64,000 nt of DNA. Origin: Alphaproteobacteria bacterium (GTDB taxonomy: Bacteria > Pseudomonadota > Alphaproteobacteria > RF32 > CAG-239). The stretch covers positions 62,001 to 126,000 of the forward strand of contig JAFTWG010000001.1 of assembly GCA_017465405.1 (NCBI GenBank), written 5' to 3'. The position numbers and the translations under genes are program-made. Shown one piece after another: positions 17,459 through 25,591 of this stretch (position 1 is its first letter; each line of letters begins with the position of its first letter). The notes beneath the pieces are model-generated. The model ran no database searches and was not told the origin of the DNA. It saw only the letters and a program-made list of their open reading frames with translations.

Positions 17459-20400
17459 TTAAATCTCCTTCACTGTTGTTACGCCTTTAACTGCCTTAAT
17501 TTTACTGATAATCCCATCATCAGCAAAAGCAAAACCACCCGGCAACTCAATGCGTATATCCCATTCATTGTTTTCAGGTTTAATATAAACCTTATTAGGG
17601 CCGTTTCTATCCTTTTGCAAAATTTCACGCACAGGATGAACAGCCATAATATCATTTATATGAATTATAATACCGTTTGAAACATCTGCAATAGCTTTAT
17701 CTAAAGTTTCAACACTGTTTATTAAAACACGCGGACTTCCGTCTTCGCTTTGTTTTTCAATCGTCGCACTTACCAACAGCGGAAATCCGGAATTAATAAT
17801 ATCTTCACTACGGTTAAGCGTCTCTGAAAATACAAATCCTTCAAAACCTCCTGTACTGTCGGTTAAACCTAAAATTGCAAATTTGTTCCCCTTTTGCGAA
17901 ACCCTTTTAGAAAAAGAACTGACACATCCGGCAAGTTTAGCTCGTAAAGAATCCCCTACTTGCAAACCTCTAAATACCTCACTGCAACTTTTAACTCCCA
18001 ATTTTTCCATACCGACTTGATAACTGTCTAACGGATGAGCCGATAAATAAAAACTTATTGCCTCTGCCTCAAGATTAAGCCGTTCCAATTCCGGCCAATC
18101 TGGTGCTTCTTTCAAACGGACTTGTGCAGATATTTCTTCAGCCCCAAACAAAGAAGTTTGACTACTTGTCTTAAGTTCACAACTGGAGCTTATATGTTGA
18201 ATAATATTGTCAATGTTCGTAAACAATTTTCCTCTGTTTTTATCTAAACAGTCAAATGCTCCGGCTTTTATAAGTTGTTCAAGTTGCTTACGATTTATTT
18301 GTTTTATATCCATTCTGTGAATAAAGTCGGATATATCCTTAAATTTTCCGTGAGCTTCCCTCTCGGCAACAAGTGCTTTCATATTTGCTTCGCCGACACC
18401 TTTTATCGCTGCTAAAGCATAAAATATCTTATTATCTTTTACCGTAAATTCATAACTGGAATTGTTTATATCCGGTTGAACAACTTCTATTCCCATCTTT
18501 TTACATTCTTCTTTGAAGAATTTTAATTTATCGGTATTAATGATATCCATTGTCATCGTCGCACTCATAAACTCTACCGGATAATGAGCTTTTAAATATG
18601 CAGTTTGGTACGATATCAAAGAATATGCAGCTGCGTGAGATTTGTTAAATCCGTACGAAGCAAACTTTTCCATTTGATCAAAAATACTGGTTGCCGTATC
18701 TCTATCAATACCTTTAGCAACGGCACCATCAGTAAAAATAGTTCTATGCTTAACCATTTCTTCGGCAATTTTTTTACCCATTGCTTTACGCAACTTATCA
18801 GCAGCTCCCAATGTATAGCCTGCTAATTCTTGAGCAATTTTCATCACTTGCTCTTGATAAACCATAATACCATAAGTATTTTTCAGAATAGGCTCTAAAT
18901 CAGGGTGTAAATAGGTGATTTCTTCTTCTCCGTGTTTACGACGAATATAACTTGGGATATTATCCATCGGTCCCGGTCGATATAATGATACAATAGCTAT
19001 TAGATCTTCAAAACGGTCAGGTTTTATTTGTTTATGAACTTCTTTCATTCCGGCAGATTCAAACTGGAATACACCGGCAGTATCTCCTCTTTGTAAAAGT
19101 TCATAAGTTGCTTCATCATCCAAAGGTAACGTATCTACATCAATATCAACCCCATGATTTAATTTTATTAAATCTACTGCCTTTTTAATGGTTGTAAGTG
19201 TTTTTAATCCCAAAAAGTCAAATTTTATCAATCCTGTTTCTTCAATATATTTCATGTCATATTGAGTAACCGGCATATCTGCCTTTGGGTCTTTGTATAA
19301 TGGAACCAATAAATCTAAAGGTCGATCTCCGATAACCACACCGGCAGCGTGCATACCGGTATTACGATACAATCCTTCAAGTTTCATTGCTATTTCAAAA
19401 AGTTTATTAACTTGCGGATCTTCTTGTCGCATCTCTTCCAATTCTGCAACTTGTTCAAGAGCTTGTTTTAAACTAGGCTGTTTACCTTGAACGGGAGGAG
19501 GAATCATTTTACTGATTCTGTCGGCTTGAGAATATGGCATCTGCAAAACACGTGCAACATCTCGAATAACTGCTTTGGACTGTAACTTACCATAAGTAAT
19601 AATTTGTGCAACATGGTCTATTCCATATTTATTTTGCACATACTCTATTGTTTTATAACGATTTTCTTGACAGAAGTCGACGTCAAAGTCCGGCATATTG
19701 ATACGTTCCGGATTTAGAAAACGTTCAAAAAGCAAATCTAATTTCAACGGATCTAAATCAGTAATACGCAATGACCATGCAACAATTGAACCGGCACCGG
19801 AACCACGTCCCGGACCAACCGGAACTCCATTATTTTTTGACCATTTAATAAAATCTGCCACAATAAGAAAATATCCGGCAAATCCCATTTTTTCGATAAC
19901 ACTTAACTCATATTCAAGGCGAGCATAATATTTTTTATCAATTTCATGTTTTTGTTCATCGGTCATCCCTTCAAAATAAACATTTATTCTCATAAGCCTA
20001 TTCAGACCGATATATGCCTGTTCGCGAATATATTCATTTTGAGTTTTGCCTTCAGGACATTCAAAAATCGGAAGAAGCGGAGCAACGAACTCAAGCATAA
20101 AATTACAACGTTTGGCAATTTGAACCGTATTTGCCGTAGCCTCTGGCAAATCTTTGAACAGTTCCAACATTTCCGTTGTTGTTTTCAAACGCTGATTAGG
20201 TGAATAATGCGGGCGGTTTTCATTTGCCACATATTCTCCCATCGCAATACAAACCAAAGCATCATGAGCTTCATACATCTCGGCATCAAAGAAAAAAGCC
20301 TCATTGGTCGCCACCAACGGAATATTGTGTTTGTATGCCAACTCCAAAAACACCGGCTCTGTTTTAGTTTCCTTATCCAAACCGATACGAGAAACTTCCA

Positions 20401-20935
20401 TATACAACCGGTCACCATAAACTTCTTTAAGCTGAACTATAAAATCTTCGGCTTCATCAATACGATTTTCTAAAATCAATCGTCCTGCCTGACCATCTGC
20501 ACCGGCAGTTAATATAATCAAGCCTTCGTTATATTTTTTTAAGTCTTCAAGTGTAATTTGTGGCTTTTCAGCCATAGATGTAAGCCCGCCCAAATAAGAT
20601 TGTTGCATAAGTTTTATGATATTCATATACCCTGCTTGATTTTGAATAAGTAAAACTATCTTATCAGGCTCTACAATTTTTCCTTTAGATTTAAGAACAT
20701 CATCTGCATCCGGATTACGCAAATACATCTGTGTTCCTAAAATAGGTTTAACTCCGCATTTCGGCGCCATCGCCGAAAAAGCCTTTGCTCCAAACATTGT
20801 TGAAGTATCGGTTACGGCAACAGCCGGAAAACCCATTTCCGCAATTTTTTCAGTAAGTGCAGGCATTTTCATTGCCCCCTCTAAAAGGGAGTATGCCGAA
20901 TGCACTCGCAAATGTATAAATTGCGGATTAATCAT
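17459..20935 (-). CDS. dnaE: DNA polymerase III subunit alpha
   Basis: This 1158-residue replicative polymerase is of the DnaE1 type. It has an N-terminal PHP domain (HLRVHSAYSLLEGAMKM at residues 8-24), the polymerase core with the catalytic aspartates in MPDFDVDFCQENR near residue 415, helix-hairpin-helix elements (IKGVGEANMKALVAEREAHG), and a C-terminal OB and tau-binding region. Length is typical. Start selection is supported by AGGAAA upstream of the ATG. A small lipoprotein gene precedes it by 14 bases and a membrane protein follows by 2. Confidence 0.97.
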   Translation of the reverse strand: MINPQFIHLRVHSAYSLLEGAMKMPALTEKIAEMGFPAVAVTDTSTMFGAKAFSAMAPKCGVKPILGTQMYLRNPDADDVLKSKGKIVEPDKIVLLIQNQAGYMNIIKLMQQSYLGGLTSMAEKPQITLEDLKKYNEGLIILTAGADGQAGRLILENRIDEAEDFIVQLKEVYGDRLYMEVSRIGLDKETKTEPVFLELAYKHNIPLVATNEAFFFDAEMYEAHDALVCIAMGEYVANENRPHYSPNQRLKTTTEMLELFKDLPEATANTVQIAKRCNFMLEFVAPLLPIFECPEGKTQNEYIREQAYIGLNRLMRINVYFEGMTDEQKHEIDKKYYARLEYELSVIEKMGFAGYFLIVADFIKWSKNNGVPVGPGRGSGAGSIVAWSLRITDLDPLKLDLLFERFLNPERINMPDFDVDFCQENRYKTIEYVQNKYGIDHVAQIITYGKLQSKAVIRDVARVLQMPYSQADRISKMIPPPVQGKQPSLKQALEQVAELEEMRQEDPQVNKLFEIAMKLEGLYRNTGMHAAGVVIGDRPLDLLVPLYKDPKADMPVTQYDMKYIEETGLIKFDFLGLKTLTTIKKAVDLIKLNHGVDIDVDTLPLDDEATYELLQRGDTAGVFQFESAGMKEVHKQIKPDRFEDLIAIVSLYRPGPMDNIPSYIRRKHGEEEITYLHPDLEPILKNTYGIMVYQEQVMKIAQELAGYTLGAADKLRKAMGKKIAEEMVKHRTIFTDGAVAKGIDRDTATSIFDQMEKFASYGFNKSHAAAYSLISYQTAYLKAHYPVEFMSATMTMDIINTDKLKFFKEECKKMGIEVVQPDINNSSYEFTVKDNKIFYALAAIKGVGEANMKALVAEREAHGKFKDISDFIHRMDIKQINRKQLEQLIKAGAFDCLDKNRGKLFTNIDNIIQHISSSCELKTSSQTSLFGAEEISAQVRLKEAPDWPELERLNLEAEAISFYLSAHPLDSYQVGMEKLGVKSCSEVFRGLQVGDSLRAKLAGCVSSFSKRVSQKGNKFAILGLTDSTGGFEGFVFSETLNRSEDIINSGFPLLVSATIEKQSEDGSPRVLINSVETLDKAIADVSNGIIIHINDIMAVHPVREILQKDRNGPNKVYIKPENNEWDIRIELPGGFAFADDGIISKIKAVKGVTTVKEI

Positions 20936-20949
20936 AATATTTTCCTAAA

Positions 20950-21105
20950 TTACCAAGAAACACCACTAATACAACGTTCAGGATGTTTTTCACAAATTTC
21001 CTTATCAGAATTCATTTCATATAAGCGACGACGATTTTCTTTCAGTTCTCCGGCTACACATCCGGCAATTACAAAAACCATCAAAATAAGTATAATTTTT
21101 TTCAT
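20950..21105 (-). CDS. small lipoprotein, 51 residues
   Basis: This short reading frame starts at the ATG at 21105 and ends at the TAA at 20950-20952. It encodes MKKIILILMVFVIAGC followed by a charged, Cys-containing tail that ends CEKHPERCISGVSW. The hydrophobic segment followed by VIAGC is a textbook lipobox, so the mature protein would begin at Cys16 with lipid attached. Two further cysteines near the C-terminus could form a disulfide. It lies 14 bases upstream of dnaE on the same strand. Function unknown. Confidence 0.7.
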   Translation of the reverse strand: MKKIILILMVFVIAGCVAGELKENRRRLYEMNSDKEICEKHPERCISGVSW

Positions 21106-21113
21106 ATTTTTTC

Positions 21114-21482
21114 CTAAAATTTAAATGTAAATTTAAGAGCAAAGAATATCATTAAAACCATAAATATTCTTGCTAAATGACGAAACCATAAACTACGATT
21201 GTATTCAGCCGAGCTTCTCCATGTTCCCAACAAAAGAGAAAAAGAATAAAAAATCATAGAAAATGCAGATGCTAAATATAAAATTGTCAAAACAACCGCA
21301 GAAGTTTCAATCGGATTGTTAGGAGATACATAATAAGAAAGAATAGTATATCCCTTGAGTTTATGAATCAGCATTTTACCGAAAAATCTGCTCAAGAAAG
21401 TAATTATGGGTAAACCGAGAACGCCGAATTTCCAAAAAGTACTGGCTAAATCTATTTCCCCATCCATTAATTTTTTAAACAT
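21114..21482 (-). CDS. small multi-pass membrane protein, unknown function
   Basis: A 122-residue protein with three likely membrane helices (FGVLGLPIITFLSRFFGKML; AVVLTILYLASAFSMIFYSF; RIFMVLMIFFALKFTF). It has a ribosome-binding AAAGGA upstream of the ATG. It ends 9 bases before the small lipoprotein gene and is probably cotranscribed with it and dnaE. No family recognised. Confidence 0.65.
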   Translation of the reverse strand: MFKKLMDGEIDLASTFWKFGVLGLPIITFLSRFFGKMLIHKLKGYTILSYYVSPNNPIETSAVVLTILYLASAFSMIFYSFSLLLGTWRSSAEYNRSLWFRHLARIFMVLMIFFALKFTFKF

Positions 21483-21571
21483 AGTATGTAAAATCCTTTC
21501 ATTATTAAACAGGATTTATAATGTTACAAAGTACCGTTTTGTGCAAGCTATTTTTATCAGTTTTACCTATG

Positions 21572-23278
21572 CTAAAAATAGCGAATAATCTTTTTATATG
21601 GTTTCAAGCCCAATTCTTTATGAACGTTTGCTATTTTTGCAGAATATTCACTCCATTGAGTATATTTATTTATAAAATTTTCCGCTTGCGTTGGCGATTT
21701 AGATAACTGTACCGCAATAGTTTCATCAAGCATTTTATGTAATACGTTGTCCAAAATATCAAAATCTATTTGCAAAAGTCCTTCCTGATTAAAACTTATT
21801 GCCTTGTGTTCTAACAAATAATTAAATTGAATTAATTCCCCCATTCTATGCGGCAACATATGATGAGGACGAGCTGCTAAAAACATTCTGCCGACAATAT
21901 AGCTTACATATATTTTCTTCAACATATCAGAGGTAATTACCTCATTTTTTACATAATAAGGCATAAATGCCAGAGAAATGGTATCCGCCTTATGTTCTTC
22001 AATTATGTGCTTATATGTTCCTATTGCATTTTGATATTCGCTTCCCGGGCCCAATGAATGTCCGTTTTCATGTCCGATAACAAACAAGTGATCCGCTTCT
22101 TTATCAAAATATTGATGCAACGATTTATCAACCAATCTGTCTAAAATAGCCTGTTGTTTAGATTTATCTCCGCTCATTCTTACCTGACGATGATACACAT
22201 TTCTACGTCCTCCACCAGTTTTTACCGATAGCTTATCATTATTCGGCAAATTTTGTGCTGTCGTAATTCCGCCACGACATTGAGCATAATCACCTTGCAA
22301 CTCAACAATATCGGCATCAACCATTGTTTGTTTGAGTTCTTCTCCATTCAAAATTGTTTGATTATATTTGTCAGCATATGGCATTAAACGTGCTAAATCA
22401 GGAAGATGTTGCTTAAATTTCAAAATCAAATCCGTTCCTTCTTTGTTGATAATACCTACTCTCACACCAAGCATATCTTTAGAAACAGCTTCAATTTTAT
22501 GGATATTAATAAGCTCGGCAAGTTCTTTATTATCATAAATCGTCGGAGTTATTTCATCATCATAATTTTCCCGACTTATCGTAAATTCGAGCGGAGTATC
22601 TTGCATAACCGCCCAATGTTTATCGGCAAGCATATCCATGTCTTCATTATTCTGCAAAAAGGCCTGTGCTTGCCAGCCCAAATATTCCTTAAACTCATTA
22701 TTGCTTGTGTAATAAGCAGCAACTTCCAACTCATTGGCAATATACGAAAATTCATCAGCAAAATATTCGGTATAATCAATTCCTTTCAATTCTTCACCAT
22801 CACGACGAACCATTGTTCTGGCGCTTAAAATATTTTGCACTTCTTTTATCTTGCCGCTCTTAAGCATTTTTATCAAAATATCGTGAAATTCTTCTATATT
22901 CAAATCCTGCGGATAAAAATTACGTCCTTTAAGCAAAGTTATATTTTCAAAAATCTCTATCGGTTGTTCATCAACACCATTAAATCCGGAAACTCCGTTT
23001 ATAGAATTGAAAAGTTCTAAAGCTCTTGCGATATGAGAACTGTTTGCGGCATTTTCTTCCAAATATTTTTTTGCGGATAAATTATAAGGATTGTCTTGTT
23101 CCAAAGCAACATTATTCATCATTTTTGCGGCATTTACCAAATGTTGCAAAGCCTTTTTATCGCCATCAGTCAAAGCTTGATATCCTGCAAAATTCTTATT
23201 TACAAGTTCAACATTGATAGACTTATTTTGCATCATATCCGCAAGTTGCTCTTCGCTATACTTAATCTTAAAATCCAT
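21572..23278 (-). CDS. M49-like (dipeptidyl peptidase III-like) zinc peptidase
   Basis: A 568-residue soluble protein. The zinc-binding motif is HENGHSLGPG (HExxH, near residue 401), followed about 25 residues later by EEHKADT, which fits the glutamate third ligand of the EExxAD type seen in M49/DPP III proteins. The classical animal M49 motif has an extra residue (HExxxH), so this is closer to the variant group. No signal peptide is seen. Its start overlaps the end of the MEMO-AMMECR1 gene by 11 bases, implying coupled translation. Substrate unknown. Confidence 0.7.
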   Translation of the reverse strand: MDFKIKYSEEQLADMMQNKSINVELVNKNFAGYQALTDGDKKALQHLVNAAKMMNNVALEQDNPYNLSAKKYLEENAANSSHIARALELFNSINGVSGFNGVDEQPIEIFENITLLKGRNFYPQDLNIEEFHDILIKMLKSGKIKEVQNILSARTMVRRDGEELKGIDYTEYFADEFSYIANELEVAAYYTSNNEFKEYLGWQAQAFLQNNEDMDMLADKHWAVMQDTPLEFTISRENYDDEITPTIYDNKELAELINIHKIEAVSKDMLGVRVGIINKEGTDLILKFKQHLPDLARLMPYADKYNQTILNGEELKQTMVDADIVELQGDYAQCRGGITTAQNLPNNDKLSVKTGGGRRNVYHRQVRMSGDKSKQQAILDRLVDKSLHQYFDKEADHLFVIGHENGHSLGPGSEYQNAIGTYKHIIEEHKADTISLAFMPYYVKNEVITSDMLKKIYVSYIVGRMFLAARPHHMLPHRMGELIQFNYLLEHKAISFNQEGLLQIDFDILDNVLHKMLDETIAVQLSKSPTQAENFINKYTQWSEYSAKIANVHKELGLKPYKKIIRYF

Positions 23279-24827
23279 TTTCTTTAACCTCTACTGTTCT
23301 AAATCTGTATACATTTATATCGTTTGACCAAAAACTCGGACTCATTCCCGCCTTTAATTTTAAATTATTCAAAAAATCTTTTTTATCAGGAATTTGCTCC
23401 CATACCGAGGGCAAAAACAAACCTTGTCTGTCCCCGTCTCTAATAACAATTCCGTCAACTCCCGCAATAATTTTATTCAACAAATCTTCTTCATTTTTAT
23501 AATAAATTTTTTCATATCCGGTTAAGAGCGATATTGAAATTTTGATATTAGGTAATTCTTCTGCCGTAAGAGGGGAAAAACGGCTATCTTCCATTGCAGC
23601 TGCAAAAGTATTTGCCGCCACATCGGCAACAACCGCTTGACGAGGATATAACGAACCGATACAACCGCGTAATTCTCCGTTTTTATGAAGAGTAACGAAT
23701 GCAGCACCTTTATCAAATAAGTGTTCATCATAATCATTGCGAGACGGACGGTACAAATCATCATTAACAGCCATTTCTAATGATTTTCGCGAAGCTTTCA
23801 ACAACTGTGTTCCAAACTCTTGCACAAATCCTTTCAGCCCTTCTGTTTCTCTTTCAATCTTTGATGGTTTTATCCCATCTTCACTATAAGACCAAGCCCC
23901 ATAGCCGACCACTCTGTTTTTATCATTACTTACATCTCCGGAATTGATTAAGGCTAAAATTTCCGGTTTTAATCCTAATTTTTGTCCCAATATCATCGCA
24001 GTATTAATTCCGGTTGCTCCGCAAGAATGATGATAATCTACATCAGATTCTCCTATTGCTATTTTAGTTGCGGTTTCATCGTCCATCTCAACAGCATTAT
24101 TATAATTATGATAATGAGATAAATCTGCAGAAACCACCAATAAAACATCTGATTTTTGAATATATTTTTGTAAAATTTCTGCTAAAGTTTGAGGATTTAT
24201 ATCTCCATAAACCAAAGGAACAATATCGAATTTTTTCAACACCTTTTGCAAAAACGGAAGCTGAACCTCAAGCGAATGTTCCTTTTCGTGTGCTTTTGTA
24301 CTGACGACAATATTCTTATTTTTTTGCAAATTTTGGACTATTTCTTTATTGATAGCAACTTTTCCCAACGGGGTTTTAAAAAGGTCTGCCGAAGGCAAAG
24401 CTGCACCATTGAGGGCAACATAATGAGAGGGGCCGATTAGGATTACAGTCTTTATTTTATCGGCATAATCCTTTAGAGGCAAATATGCTTGAGCTGCTGC
24501 CGAAGCCGAATATTGATAACCGGCGTGAGGAACAATAATCATACGTGGTTGAGAAGTATGTTTTTGATAATCGGTATCAAGATAAAACTCAACTTCTTCG
24601 GTAAGTTGTTCGGAAGTTGCCGAATAAAATAAACCGGCAACGGCAGGATTGCGATATTTTTCCATAGGATCTCCTTTTAGTGTATAATGAGATGCCAACT
24701 CATGATTTGAAGAAACTTTAATTTTGAAATAAATATAATTCGCCCCCAACAGCAAGAGCAAAGAAACACCAATCCAAACATAGCGACGAAACTTGGAAGT
24801 ATTTTCATTTTCAGTATTTTTTTGCAT
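23268..24827 (-). CDS. MEMO1-AMMECR1 fusion protein (AmmeMemoRadiSam B and A)
   Basis: A 519-residue fusion. An N-terminal membrane anchor (about 17-35) is followed by a MEMO1-like domain (about 55-310). Its putative metal residues lie in MIIVPHAGYQYS, GPSHYVALNGAA, EHSLEVQLPFLQ and SADLSHYHNY. An AMMECR1 domain follows (about 330-510), with the signature GELRGCIGSLYP and DSRFSPLTAEELP. These families usually occur together with a radical SAM enzyme (the AmmeMemoRadiSam set), which is not in this window. Instead an M49-like peptidase overlaps the 3' end. The role of the set is unknown; the MEMO fold resembles extradiol dioxygenases. Confidence 0.88.
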   Translation of the reverse strand: MQKNTENENTSKFRRYVWIGVSLLLLLGANYIYFKIKVSSNHELASHYTLKGDPMEKYRNPAVAGLFYSATSEQLTEEVEFYLDTDYQKHTSQPRMIIVPHAGYQYSASAAAQAYLPLKDYADKIKTVILIGPSHYVALNGAALPSADLFKTPLGKVAINKEIVQNLQKNKNIVVSTKAHEKEHSLEVQLPFLQKVLKKFDIVPLVYGDINPQTLAEILQKYIQKSDVLLVVSADLSHYHNYNNAVEMDDETATKIAIGESDVDYHHSCGATGINTAMILGQKLGLKPEILALINSGDVSNDKNRVVGYGAWSYSEDGIKPSKIERETEGLKGFVQEFGTQLLKASRKSLEMAVNDDLYRPSRNDYDEHLFDKGAAFVTLHKNGELRGCIGSLYPRQAVVADVAANTFAAAMEDSRFSPLTAEELPNIKISISLLTGYEKIYYKNEEDLLNKIIAGVDGIVIRDGDRQGLFLPSVWEQIPDKKDFLNNLKLKAGMSPSFWSNDINVYRFRTVEVKENGF

Positions 24828-24838
24828 AAAAAAGTCCT

Positions 24839-25498
24839 TTATAATATAGCCTCATAAAAAGCATTATAATCTTCAAAATATAAAATATTCTTACACTCAC
24901 ACAATTCTTTTTCGCAAGGTGCATAATTTATTCTTATCGGCAAAGCATTAATCGATGAAGCACATAAATTATCCAACTGACTATCTCCGACAATCCATAC
25001 GGTTTCGGGAGATATATCTTTTTCTTCAATCATTCCTTTTAGAGTATGCAAGGCATGCTCCGCATGAGGTTTATCACGAAAAGCTTCATGACCGCAAACT
25101 ATTTTATCAAAATATTCAAAAGGATATAACAATGGTAACTCAAACTCTAAAAGCTTACGATCTTTATTGGTCATAATTCCGATTTTTATTCCCCTTTTTC
25201 GCAAAAGTTCTAATAGCTCTTTCGCTTTAGGATAACCGTTAATTCCGTTTTTGATAATGTCTAAATATATTTTACAATATTTTTGATAAGCCTCATCAGC
25301 ATAAATTCCGAACATATTCGGAAAATTATCCATAAAAGATATGCGGCTGTTTCTTTTGTGTTTTATATTGTTCCAATCAGGCAAACCATATTCTTTCAAA
25401 ACCTGATTTACGGCAACAACACGAGGAGGACTGCTCTCGGCTAAAGTTCCGTCCCAATCAAATAACACAACCCTTAAATTATCACTTTTTAACTTCAT
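24839..25498 (-). CDS. HAD-superfamily hydrolase, phosphoglycolate phosphatase-like
   Basis: This 219-residue protein carries the HAD motif I VVLFDWDGTLAES near the N-terminus, motif II in GIMTNKDRK and motif IV in VWIVGDSQLDN. It has an alpha-helical cap as in phosphoglycolate phosphatase/beta-phosphoglucomutase-like enzymes. The ATG at 25498, preceded by GAGAGGG, is a far better start than the reading frame's upstream limit, which runs back into the adhE terminator. It lies 12 bases upstream of the MEMO-AMMECR1 gene. Substrate not determinable. Confidence 0.85.
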   Translation of the reverse strand: MKLKSDNLRVVLFDWDGTLAESSPPRVVAVNQVLKEYGLPDWNNIKHKRNSRISFMDNFPNMFGIYADEAYQKYCKIYLDIIKNGINGYPKAKELLELLRKRGIKIGIMTNKDRKLLEFELPLLYPFEYFDKIVCGHEAFRDKPHAEHALHTLKGMIEEKDISPETVWIVGDSQLDNLCASSINALPIRINYAPCEKELCECKNILYFEDYNAFYEAIL

Positions 25499-25556
25499 AA
25501 AACCCTCTCTGATAAAAAAATATAAGCTATTCCGAAAAAATACAAGAGAAGAATGT

Positions 25557-25585
25557 AAAAAAGGCTCTTTTTCAAGAGCCTTTTT
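25557..25585 (-). terminator. intrinsic terminator of adhE
   Basis: Arms AAAAAGGCTCTT and AAGAGCCTTTTT around a 4-base loop, with a T run on the minus strand, directly after the adhE stop codon. Confidence 0.9.
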
Positions 25586-25591
25586 GTTCAC

